From positions 1 to 64,000 of the forward strand of contig JAAWIS010000004.1 of the NCBI GenBank assembly GCA_022796475.1: a stretch of DNA of 64,000 nt, given 5' to 3'. Position 1 is the stretch's first letter; every line of letters begins with the position of its first letter. The notes beneath the pieces are model-generated. The model saw nothing but the letters and a program-made list of their open reading frames with translations. It was not told the DNA's origin and did no database searches. Both the position numbers and the translations under genes were made by a program. The stretch comes from Lachnospiraceae bacterium (GTDB lineage: Bacteria > Bacillota > Clostridia > Lachnospirales > Lachnospiraceae). Shown here one piece after another: positions 49,884-58,939 of this stretch.

Positions 49884-51869
49884 CTACTCCTTAATCCGCG
49901 CAATTATCATATTCTCATCCATCTCTTCTTCCGGCAAAAATGGAGCCAAATCTTCTAACGGAGGCGAGGTAATGGAGCCGTCCGGCATTTTCCTTGCGGA
50001 AGACTTTGGTTCAAAATTCTGCTCCGTACTTGCTATAATCTCACAGATAGCTGGTCCCTTGGTGTTTAAAGTTTTTTCAATTGCCTGTACCAACTGGCTG
50101 TTATGGCGGGCACAAACGTATGGATAGCCGTAAGCGCCGGCCAGCTTTTCCATAGAAGGAAAGCTTAAATCAGGTCCTTTCAAACCGCTGTCTGTACCAA
50201 CTCCCACCAATGCCCCGTCAAAGAAATTCCTCTGGCTCTGACGAATGGAATGATAGCCGTTATTATTTATCACAAAAATTTTAATCCCCATTTGATGGTG
50301 AATGATGGTCTGAAGTTCCTGAAGATTCATCTGAATGCTTCCATCCCCAGTCAGCAGGATAATATCCTGGCTGTTATCAGCCATATAAGCTCCTATGGCC
50401 GCCGGCAAATCGTAACCCATCGATGCAAAGGCAGAATTTGAAATAAACCGCTGCCCCTTTTTAATAATATAGGCATGGCCTCCCATTACGCAGGCAGAAC
50501 CATTGCCTACCACAGTAATCTGGCCCTCTGCCAGGCGGCTGCTTAATTCCTTTATCAGAGCATACGTATTTACTTCCTTATCATCACCCCAGGCTAAATG
50601 ACCCGGCTGAATGACAGGGTATTTTTCCCTCCACATCCTGCAGGTTTCCAGCCAGTTTCTTCCAGCCAGCCCTTGGCCGCCAGAAAACAGGGGGGTAGGA
50701 TAGCGTCCTTCTTTCTGCCCTTTTTCAAGGGTTTCTGTCAGCAGCTCCAAAAACTTGCGGGCATCTGCATGAATCCGAAGATCTGCATGAACAGAAGGCT
50801 TTTTAAGCTCTTCCTGGTCGATATCATTCACAATCACATACGCGTTTCTGGCCCATGTTTTATAGTTATATCCTACCTGCCGGATGCTAAGCCTGCTGCC
50901 AACGGAAAACACTAAATCGCTGTTTTGAACTGCAAAATTTCCGGGGCGATCTCCCATATTCCCGGGACGTCCGGCATAAAGAGGATGATCATCCCAAATA
51001 GCATCCTGAATATTCCATCCGGTAACGACCGGAATCCCCAAAAGCTGGATTGCCTTTAAAAATATTTCATGAGCCCCGGCAATCCGGATGCCATTCCCCA
51101 CATAAAATACAGGGCGCTTTGCCCCTTTAATATGCTCCAGCACCTGATTCACCACAGCCGGATCCGGATTTTCCGGAAGTATCTGCCTCTTTTCGCCACA
51201 GCCTGCCTGATCCTGCAAAATTTCTGCCTTTTCCCCGGCAGAAGCATCACCCTTCTCTTCTTTGCCTTCCGGCATTTTCCAGCCAGTTCCTCCCCTTTCA
51301 TAGTCTGCCGGATCAAAACCGGCCAATTGGCTGGTTTCCACATATGCTCCCTGAATATCCAGCGGAATATCCAGCCAGCATGGGCCTGGCCGCCCGGACT
51401 GGGACAGGTAAAGCGCCTTCTCCAGACAAAAGCGAATCCGTTTCGGATCAATCACCATCTCGCAATATTTGGTCATACAGGCTACTGCCTGGCAGATATC
51501 AAACTCCTGATCCCCCATAGAGCGGATTCCCACACCAGACCAGCGTGCCGTGGTATCATAACGCACCTGGCCAGATAGTATCAGCATAGGGATCGAGTCC
51601 AGCCATCCCCCTGCCACGCCTGTAATCGCATTAGTGCCTCCCGGGCCGGTGGTAACGCAAACTGCTGCAATCCGGTTGTGAATTCTGGCATAGCTGTCTG
51701 CTGCCATGGCACAGGCTTGTTCATGGTGCTGATAAATACAGGTAAGCCCTTCCTGATGGCCCAGCCCGTCATTCAAATGCATAGCCCCGCCTCCAGTAAC
51801 AGTAAACACGTGCAAAATTCCGGCCTCCACCAATTTTTCCGCAATATAATTCGATACTTTAATACGCAT
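49884..51869 (-). CDS. Thiamine-pyrophosphate-dependent enzyme (acetolactate synthase-like)
   Basis: VFTVTGGGAMHLNDG, YQHHEQACAMAADSYARI, TTGPGGTNAITGVAGGW, TPP motif GDGSIQMNLQELQTIIHHQMGIKIFVINNNGY. Confidence 0.9.
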   Translation of the reverse strand: MRIKVSNYIAEKLVEAGILHVFTVTGGGAMHLNDGLGHQEGLTCIYQHHEQACAMAADSYARIHNRIAAVCVTTGPGGTNAITGVAGGWLDSIPMLILSGQVRYDTTARWSGVGIRSMGDQEFDICQAVACMTKYCEMVIDPKRIRFCLEKALYLSQSGRPGPCWLDIPLDIQGAYVETSQLAGFDPADYERGGTGWKMPEGKEEKGDASAGEKAEILQDQAGCGEKRQILPENPDPAVVNQVLEHIKGAKRPVFYVGNGIRIAGAHEIFLKAIQLLGIPVVTGWNIQDAIWDDHPLYAGRPGNMGDRPGNFAVQNSDLVFSVGSRLSIRQVGYNYKTWARNAYVIVNDIDQEELKKPSVHADLRIHADARKFLELLTETLEKGQKEGRYPTPLFSGGQGLAGRNWLETCRMWREKYPVIQPGHLAWGDDKEVNTYALIKELSSRLAEGQITVVGNGSACVMGGHAYIIKKGQRFISNSAFASMGYDLPAAIGAYMADNSQDIILLTGDGSIQMNLQELQTIIHHQMGIKIFVINNNGYHSIRQSQRNFFDGALVGVGTDSGLKGPDLSFPSMEKLAGAYGYPYVCARHNSQLVQAIEKTLNTKGPAICEIIASTEQNFEPKSSARKMPDGSITSPPLEDLAPFLPEEEMDENMIIARIKE

Positions 51870-52193
51870 CCTTTCGTTCCTCCTGTTATTTGCTGCCCAT
51901 TCCTGCCTGAAGCTCTCTTTGTACAGTTTACCATACTTCCTATAAAAAGCATACAAAATATTTTCTTACGTTACGTTCTGCCTGCAGCGCCATAAATAAC
52001 AGGGGTTTCCCCAGGGACTATCTTTCCCCTGATTTCTCCACTCCCTCCGTCCTCTTCCAGCCTTGGCGGCAGCTAGCAGTTCTGGAAACAACCTACACTA
52101 GAAATCCGGTTACAGGCAGGTTATAATCACAACCGTAATGCAACCATGGAATTTGGGCAGCCGCCCAACCACACAAAAAGGAGAGATTATATT

Positions 52194-53585
52194 ATGAAAA
52201 AACCAATCGCAATGATGGCTGTATTATCCACCGCAGCAGTAATGGCTGCCGTAACCCCTTCCTTCCTGCCTTCTGCTGATGCAGCAAGAGTTCTGGCAGC
52301 AGCAGCCGGATGGGTAGACGAAAATGGAAGCTGGCGCTACCTTGACAGCGACGGTTATTATTTAACCGATACCTGGAAGAAAAAAGATAACGAAATGTAC
52401 TATTTAGATGAAGAAGGCGAAATCGCTACCGATATGATTATAAATGATGAGTACTATGTAGATGAAACAGGCAAGCGGATGAGCAACCACTGGATCTCCG
52501 TTTACAATGAAGAGGATAATGATTCTCCGGATTCACCTGAATATTACTGGTACTATTTTGGAAGGGACAGCCGCATGGTAAGATCCAAATGGCACAAAAT
52601 AGATTCCAACTGGTATTACTTTAATTCTGACGGCCAAATGCTCACAGGAATGCAGGAAATCGACGGCAGCATCTACTATCTTGGTGAAGAAAATGACGGT
52701 GTGCGCAAAACCGGGTGGGTTCATATGGAAGAAGACCACAGCGAGCCGGACAGCTCCGATGTGTGGTACTTCTTTGACAACAATGGACGCCGGGTGGAGA
52801 ACCAGGTCGATCGGAAAATTGATCAGAATTACTATACCTTTGTAGATGGCCGTATGCAAACCGGATGGGTTAAGCTTCCGGCTTCAGCAGAAGCCTCTGC
52901 TGCTGATGCAAAGTTAGATGACGATATCTTTGGCAGCAATCAGGAAACTGCAGAGCCTAAGGAAGGATCCGTTATCGGCTATCAGTACTATGAAGAAAAT
53001 GGAAAACGTGCTTCTGGCTGGTATGAAATTGAAGGCGCCCAAGGCATCAGTGAAGAAGGGGAAACTTACCGTTTCTACTTCCGCAGCGGCAAGCCGTTAG
53101 CTGCATCAAACGGCATTCAAACCTTTAATGTAGACAATAAAAAGTACGCTTTTAACGAAAAAGGTGAAATGCAGACCGGCCTTCAGGTTATTACTCTGGC
53201 AGACGGCCAGATTGCCAATGCTTATTTTGGCGATGATGGCGTGATGAGAACTGGTAAGCAAACGATCTATAATGAAGATTCCGGTGAAACAGAAACCTGG
53301 TATTTCCATACGGACAACGAGAGAAAGGGTCAGGGCTTCCATGGTATCCGTGATAATGTAATTTATCATTACGGCCTGCGTCAGTCCGCTCCCAGCGATT
53401 TACGGTATGCACCGGTAGAATTTGAAGGAAACACTTATCTGGTAAATACTTCTGGAGCCATCCAGAAAGCTTCCTCCTCTTCCAAATCTGACGTAAAGCC
53501 AGAACTGGGGGCCGGTTTTAAAGATGTAACTGACGAAAATGCCGATGTTTGGGTTGTTGATACAAACGGTATAATTCAGAAATAA
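52194..53585 (+). CDS. Secreted cell-wall/choline-binding repeat protein, paralogue of 21201-22580
   Basis: Signal peptide MKKPIAMMAVLSTAAVMAAVTPSFL; same W/YYF/G repeats and C-terminal GIRDN...Y module. Confidence 0.85.
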   Translation: MKKPIAMMAVLSTAAVMAAVTPSFLPSADAARVLAAAAGWVDENGSWRYLDSDGYYLTDTWKKKDNEMYYLDEEGEIATDMIINDEYYVDETGKRMSNHWISVYNEEDNDSPDSPEYYWYYFGRDSRMVRSKWHKIDSNWYYFNSDGQMLTGMQEIDGSIYYLGEENDGVRKTGWVHMEEDHSEPDSSDVWYFFDNNGRRVENQVDRKIDQNYYTFVDGRMQTGWVKLPASAEASAADAKLDDDIFGSNQETAEPKEGSVIGYQYYEENGKRASGWYEIEGAQGISEEGETYRFYFRSGKPLAASNGIQTFNVDNKKYAFNEKGEMQTGLQVITLADGQIANAYFGDDGVMRTGKQTIYNEDSGETETWYFHTDNERKGQGFHGIRDNVIYHYGLRQSAPSDLRYAPVEFEGNTYLVNTSGAIQKASSSSKSDVKPELGAGFKDVTDENADVWVVDTNGIIQK

Positions 53586-53650
53586 GTACTTGACACAAAT
53601 TATTCGATTTACAATCTCTATCTTTTAAATTCATCCGTTCAAACAGGGGG

Positions 53651-53674
53651 TTCCGGAAAAAAACTTTTCCGGAA
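53651..53674 (+). terminator. Terminator of the cell-wall-binding repeat gene
   Basis: ttccggaaaa/ttttccggaa stem followed by tctctattttt. Confidence 0.75.
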
Positions 53675-53899
53675 TCTCTATTTTTGTCACATTTTCCTGT
53701 ACTTTGCGTTATAATAAATAAGAGTATAATAAAACTTTCATTGCCCATGAAGGGATTCGATCCAGGGCTTATCTGTGCCGGCAGCGCACTTTTCGCAACT
53801 ATCAAAGCAGAGCAATGGTTCCTATGCATCCGCCAAACCTTCGGTCTGCAGTTTATCCGGTGCAAGAGCCTGAAAAGATAGAAAGGAAACGATGATTTC

Positions 53900-54268
53900 A
53901 TGCGGGAGCTTTCAGTTTATTATTGTGTCAAATGTGGATACTACGCTTATTACCAATTGTCTAAAAATGCCGTCTGCCCGAAATGTGACGAAAAAATGAA
54001 GCTGCTTAATATCCCTTATCAGAAATTTATGGATTTCAACTGTGAAGAAAGGGATGAACTGCTGTCAAGGGAAATCCTGCGGAATTGTCCGTCCGTAGTT
54101 TCTCGTATTACAGCCGCTCATAAGGCTGCCAACCAAAGAGAAACCATTGCTCTTCTAAGCGCTAAAATTAACGAGCTGGAGGAAGAAAACAAAAAGTTAA
54201 ACGAAACCGTGACATGGATGCATCAAACCATATGGGAAATGATACGAAATGAAAAGTCGAAACATTAA
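53900..54268 (+). CDS. Zinc-ribbon plus coiled-coil protein of unknown function
   Basis: CVKCGYYAYYQLSKNAVCPKC then C-terminal LLSAKINELEEENKKLNETVTWMHQTIWEM. Confidence 0.7.
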   Translation: MRELSVYYCVKCGYYAYYQLSKNAVCPKCDEKMKLLNIPYQKFMDFNCEERDELLSREILRNCPSVVSRITAAHKAANQRETIALLSAKINELEEENKKLNETVTWMHQTIWEMIRNEKSKH

Positions 54269-54332
54269 AAGGCGTTTTTCGTCAGAACCTTCGGAAGCTT
54301 CTGTTCCGAATTAGGCTCTGTAAAAACGCCTT
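54269..54332. terminator. Long terminator-like hairpin between convergent genes
   Basis: aaggcgttttt/aaaaacgcctt 11-bp stem enclosing cagaa-c-cttcggaag-c-ttctg with a CUUCGG tetraloop. Confidence 0.65.
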
Positions 54333-54384
54333 CCCCTTCTTTATCCCCTTCTGGAGTCTATTCTGCATTTAAAGATCCCTTTTA

Positions 54385-54540
54385 CTACTTCGATGAATGC
54401 TCGGAATATGTTACATAGCGTTTAATCATCCTGGCTAATGTAAGATTCATTTGAGCAATCGTTTTATGCATCGTTTCATTGTCCTTTTTTAATTGCTTAT
54501 TTTCTTCCAGCAATATCTGTAGTTTATGTTCCACGCTCAT
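54385..54540 (-). CDS. Small coiled-coil protein, 51 aa; not in supplied ORF track
   Basis: MSVEHKLQILLEENKQLKKDNETMHKTIAQMNLTLARMIKRYVTYSEHSSK*; SD AAGGAGGG lies inside the end of the upstream ORF; TAATG overlap. Confidence 0.7.
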   Translation of the reverse strand: MSVEHKLQILLEENKQLKKDNETMHKTIAQMNLTLARMIKRYVTYSEHSSK

Positions 54541-54761
54541 TATCCCTCCTTCCTCTCCATGCAGAAACTATAAAGCTTTTCTTCCAGTTTGAAAAGCAGA
54601 TTCTGCCGCATGCTTCGACAGTTTAAACGAATCTTTTTTTCTGTTTTTCTGACCTTTTTTGCAGGCGGCACAAAATATGCTGTCCTTTTAAATTCCAACA
54701 CTATTTCTGGTAAAACCCGGTCACTGTCCCTAATCGAATCTTGTCGGATTCTGTTGAGCAA
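54540..54761 (-). CDS. Small basic protein of unknown function (TTG start) downstream of pseudopilin
   Basis: 73-aa ORF starting 3 nt after the pilin stop and overlapping the 51-aa gene by 1 nt. Confidence 0.55.
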   Translation of the reverse strand: MLNRIRQDSIRDSDRVLPEIVLEFKRTAYFVPPAKKVRKTEKKIRLNCRSMRQNLLFKLEEKLYSFCMERKEG

Positions 54762-54764
54762 TTT

Positions 54765-55229
54765 TTAACGCTGCTCTTCGATCACTTCCACCCTCAGCTT
54801 CCCGCCTTCATCCGTAAGATACCATGTTTCCCGCTTGCCGTCAGGAGATAAATACGCAACACTGGTAATCCTGTAATCGCCATCTACAGACAATTCCGAA
54901 ATCATTCCGTTTGGATCCCAGCGGCTGGGACACATCCCGTAAAGAGGATGACTTTTATCGCCCAGCTTTTTCCAGAAAATACTCATATAAACTTCATTTT
55001 CTGCTACCTCATCCGGCTTTATATCTTGTTCCATCATCATAGCCGCCACTGCTATCCTAAGCTGCCTGGCGTCAATAGAATTTTGCTGTTCTTTCGCTTT
55101 CTTAATGTATCCCAGGTAAGAGGGTACTGCAATCCCTGCAAGCAGTGCCATAATTGCCATTACAACGATTAATTCAACCAAAGTAAAACCGTCATTTTTC
55201 TTCCCATCCCAGATACATCGCCTCCTCAT
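54765..55229 (-). CDS. Type IV pilin-like / pseudopilin protein
   Basis: Prepilin motif KNDG|FTLVELIVVMAIMALLAGIAVPSYLGYIKKAKE. Confidence 0.88.
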   Translation of the reverse strand: MRRRCIWDGKKNDGFTLVELIVVMAIMALLAGIAVPSYLGYIKKAKEQQNSIDARQLRIAVAAMMMEQDIKPDEVAENEVYMSIFWKKLGDKSHPLYGMCPSRWDPNGMISELSVDGDYRITSVAYLSPDGKRETWYLTDEGGKLRVEVIEEQR

Positions 55230-55453
55230 TTTCTTCTTCCTTTCCCCAGAACCTTACGTATTCAGCTACTTGCCATCTTGTTATCCATCTGCATCTCATC
55301 ATTACAAATTTCATCATACTATAGGGAAAGTTTTTCTACAATATCTATAGATCAGGAATAGCATAAACCTTCATATCCATATTCGGATAACACTGTTTTT
55401 GCAGACAAATTTTCCGGCTGCACTGTGTCTTAAATCTTCCTAATAACACAAAA

Positions 55454-55510
55454 AGCCCCCGGCTTCTCTTGAAAAGCAACTCTTTGCTTCCTCAATCAGC
55501 CGAAGGGCCT
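55454..55510 (-). terminator. Structured terminator downstream of the Wzz-like gene
   Basis: gccc-cggct paired with agccg-aa-gggc, inner aagcaa/ttgctt hairpin, minus-strand GGGGGCTTTTTG tail. Confidence 0.55.
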
Positions 55511-55737
55511 TCATCCTTAACGAACACGCCTATTCACGAAAAAGAATCCTGATTTGCAGACTTCTCTGTCTGAGGCAGGGAGCTTTAACGACATAATTCC
55601 TCACTGTTTCAGTTCTCATGTTCCCACTGTTTCAGACAGCCAAAGCGCATTCTGCCGCTGCCCTTACCCCCTAAAGTGTCACTATATTCATTCCGGCACA
55701 CCATAAACAAGGAGGCATAAGCTTCCAAGCAACTGCA

Positions 55738-57123
55738 TCAAATGATCACACAACCCAGAATCGGCTTGTCCAGTGCATCAATGGATTCTTTTTCCTTCTG
55801 GATCAGCCGGCACTTGGATACCTCTCTCTTCTCTACTAAAATTACTGCTTCACATTCTGCCAGGCAGCGCAGAGTATCCGCATTCTGATTCATATCCGGG
55901 CAGACCATCAACTGAATCTCAGGAAGCTGCGGGGCAAGCTTATCTGCAAGCTCCTTTAACAAATTCTCTGAGATCGTTCCTGTAAACAGGAGCTTTTTAG
56001 TTTCCCCGGCATAGTTCTTAACATTGATTATAATCCGATCCAGTACATCCTCTTCCAGAGGACGCACAGACTTTCCTTCCAGCCGCTCCAGCCAATGGTC
56101 TATCCCGCACAATACGCCTTTTTTTACAGGCAAGGCAAACACACCTAATATCTTTATGTTAAACCGATCCTTTAACTCATCATCTGTATGCAGCTTTCCG
56201 CTTAATACATAAATCATACAGAAATAAAATGCCACCAGGAATACGCCGCCTATGCCGCCGATAACAGCATACTTAATTCCCTGCATCGCTACTTTACGCT
56301 TGGAAATTTCCTCCGGAATTTCCGGTTCTTCCAACTCTTTTAATGCTTTTTCCCGTTCAAGCAAATCCTTCTCAAAACTAAAAACCCGATCAGTATTCTG
56401 CTTCTGCCTGTCAGCCAGTCCAGTATCCATAATGAAACTCAGGCTTCGATTCACTACGCTTGCTGTATAGTTTCCTGCAATAGAAGAAAATTCTCCTTTG
56501 CGCTGTTCCAACTGAGCCAGAATCTCATCTAATATTAAATCTGCCGTTTCTTCATTCGAATAAACAACATCAATGGTGATTGTATTGCTGCTGTAATCAC
56601 TTCCGACTCCAACCAATTCCTTCAAATACATGGCATCTGTGCCAGTCTTCTTTTCCAGCTTGCTCCAGTCAAGACGCTGAACCAAATTAGAAGCATACAG
56701 CTTTACCAGACTGTCAGTAGGATCCATATTCAGCCCTTCCGGATACTCCAGCCATTCGGCAGCATCCAGCTTAATTAAAATGTCTGCTGCCGCCCTTGGC
56801 TTCCTGTAAGGGTCAATCTGCATTAAAACAGATGCATCATTGTAATCCTGCTGGTTCTGCAGAGATTGCTTTGCCTTTTCAATATCCCACTGGCTGGAAG
56901 CAAGATTGCGTTCATAGGCAGTTACATCCATTTCATACTGCTCCCGCACTTCTTTAACTGTTTCCTCATCCTGCTGGGCACGCAGGCCGCTTACTACTTT
57001 ATATCCGCCCAAAAGCAGCCCCATAATAACTGCTGCCAGCACAATCGGGCGCCACCGGTACAGTATGGTAAAAAGCAGTTCCTTTAAGTCGATTTCCTGT
57101 TCATACGTATTTTCGTAATTCAT
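55738..57123 (-). CDS. Wzz-type chain-length determinant with degenerate BY-kinase-like C-terminus
   Basis: N-terminal IDLKELLFTILYRWRPIVLAAVIMGLLLGG and second TM (YAVIGGIGGVFLVAFYFCMIYV); C-terminus KLLFTGTISENLLKELADKLAP...CEAVILVEKREVSK...LDKPILGCVI. Confidence 0.85.
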   Translation of the reverse strand: MNYENTYEQEIDLKELLFTILYRWRPIVLAAVIMGLLLGGYKVVSGLRAQQDEETVKEVREQYEMDVTAYERNLASSQWDIEKAKQSLQNQQDYNDASVLMQIDPYRKPRAAADILIKLDAAEWLEYPEGLNMDPTDSLVKLYASNLVQRLDWSKLEKKTGTDAMYLKELVGVGSDYSSNTITIDVVYSNEETADLILDEILAQLEQRKGEFSSIAGNYTASVVNRSLSFIMDTGLADRQKQNTDRVFSFEKDLLEREKALKELEEPEIPEEISKRKVAMQGIKYAVIGGIGGVFLVAFYFCMIYVLSGKLHTDDELKDRFNIKILGVFALPVKKGVLCGIDHWLERLEGKSVRPLEEDVLDRIIINVKNYAGETKKLLFTGTISENLLKELADKLAPQLPEIQLMVCPDMNQNADTLRCLAECEAVILVEKREVSKCRLIQKEKESIDALDKPILGCVII

Positions 57124-57193
57124 ACATCCGTCTCCATTTCTTTTTGATGTCCTCTCAGAATCAGCCACAAAAAAACTCCAAGAGTACATTTTG

Positions 57194-58612
57194 TTATCGG
57201 GAACCTTTTCCAGTCAATACAACAAACACCGTTAAAATCAAAATCTCAATATCCTTTAAAATTGTCCAGTTGTCGATATACTGCATATCCAGCTTCACAA
57301 CTTCATCAAAATCCTTAATATCACTCCGCCCGCTAATCTGCCACATTCCGGTCAGGCCTGGCGTCATGCTGAGTCTGCACTTATGCTTTGCCTCATACTG
57401 TTCAAACTCATCAACAGTAGGAGGCCTGGTTCCCACCAGGCTCATATCACCTTTTAATACATTCCAAAACTGAGGCAGTTCATCAATACTGGTTTTCCGT
57501 ATAAACTTCCCTACCTTTGTAATCCGCGGGTCATCTTCCATCTTAAACATGAGTCCCTGAACTTCATTTTTCGCCATCAGTTCCTTCTTCCGCTCCTCTG
57601 CATCCTGATACATGGAACGGAATTTATAAAATGTAAACCGCCTGCCATTCTTCCCAATCCTGGTTTGACCAAAAAATACCGGGCCTGGCGATTCCATCTT
57701 AATGGCCGGAGCAATAAAAATAGTTGCAATTCCAAGCAAAATCATCCCAACCAGGCTGCCGACTACATCAAGCATACGCTTTGCCAAAATCTGCTTCGTG
57801 GAAAACAGGTTCCGCGCAAAGGTAACTACTGCATACTTTCCCACACGGTTTAAGGTCTTCTTACCATGGACTTCAATATCAAAAATGTCAATATTCATGT
57901 CCACAATGATTCCCATCTGTTCCAGCTCTTTAATCCAGGTTTCCACAGTCTTATGATGCAGCCGCTCCGAATCCATAATAAATACTTCGTCAATATCATG
58001 ATGGATTACATATTCCATAAAGTTCCTCGTATTTGCAACTACTGGAATCTCTTCCACTTTCTGCCCTACTGCGTCCACATCCATCAATGCAATGCCAACT
58101 AGATTCCGGTTCCACTCATTAAAGCGTACAATGTTCCAGATAATATCCTGAATCTTTTCCCGAGTAGCCACAATTAAAAGCCGGCTGCTGTATTTGCTTT
58201 TCCGGAATACCTTCATCATATACTGCTTCAGCAGTAAATGGCCTGCATATGTAAGAACTGTATTTAATATAATAAAATAGCCAAATACCAGTCTGGACAG
58301 AAGCGTTGCCTGGTGCATCAGATACAGCAGGACAACCAGAGCAACGGATACGGTTATTTGCAGCTTAATTACCTGAACTAAATTTTTCAGATATCCCTGA
58401 CGAAAAAAATGATGGCTGAACTCAAATATCATATTAGCCATCACCAAAATTACTAACATTAGGGGAAGCAGCCATATCTGATCGCCCGGATGGGAAATGC
58501 CCATAAAAATACGATACCGCAACTGAAATGCCAATACCAGGCTAATTACCAGACAGGCGGCATCTACCAGCGTAATCATTCCTTTTTCAATGGTTTTTCT
58601 CTTTTGATACAT
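57194..58612 (-). CDS. Polyprenyl glycosylphosphotransferase (sugar transferase)
   Basis: FYKFRSMYQDAEERK...TSIDELPQFWNVLKGDMSLVGTRPPT...PGLTGMWQISGRSDI. Confidence 0.93.
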   Translation of the reverse strand: MYQKRKTIEKGMITLVDAACLVISLVLAFQLRYRIFMGISHPGDQIWLLPLMLVILVMANMIFEFSHHFFRQGYLKNLVQVIKLQITVSVALVVLLYLMHQATLLSRLVFGYFIILNTVLTYAGHLLLKQYMMKVFRKSKYSSRLLIVATREKIQDIIWNIVRFNEWNRNLVGIALMDVDAVGQKVEEIPVVANTRNFMEYVIHHDIDEVFIMDSERLHHKTVETWIKELEQMGIIVDMNIDIFDIEVHGKKTLNRVGKYAVVTFARNLFSTKQILAKRMLDVVGSLVGMILLGIATIFIAPAIKMESPGPVFFGQTRIGKNGRRFTFYKFRSMYQDAEERKKELMAKNEVQGLMFKMEDDPRITKVGKFIRKTSIDELPQFWNVLKGDMSLVGTRPPTVDEFEQYEAKHKCRLSMTPGLTGMWQISGRSDIKDFDEVVKLDMQYIDNWTILKDIEILILTVFVVLTGKGSR

Positions 58613-58939
58613 ATCTCCCTCTCAATAATACAGTCTTGGTTCATTATAACATATCTGTATTTTTTTTCATTAAGATTTTTTTAATTTTTTCGAAATCATT
58701 CCCCTAAACAATTCTTCATTTTATGTTATAACGAATAAAATGTCTTTTCTTACAACTATGTTACAAGATTTTGTCCCAAGAATCAATTGTAAAGAGCAGG
58801 GAATTTTTTTACAGGAATTGGATAGGCCGGCGTGTAAACCGTCATTGATTTCAGTACATTTTTATAGCGACTGTCTGTCCTATATGAGATAATAAAAAAG
58901 TATCAGTCTGTTAAGCAAACTGCAAAGGAGGACGCTTAT

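Noticed and set aside
51069-51578. 169-aa plus-strand ORF over the TPP enzyme
   Set aside because: Antisense shadow of a conserved enzyme gene.
55230-55737. c-di-GMP, SAM or T-box riboswitch upstream of the pseudopilin
   Set aside because: Read on the minus strand for conserved cores of these classes; none seen. The structured part is better explained as a terminator of the Wzz operon.
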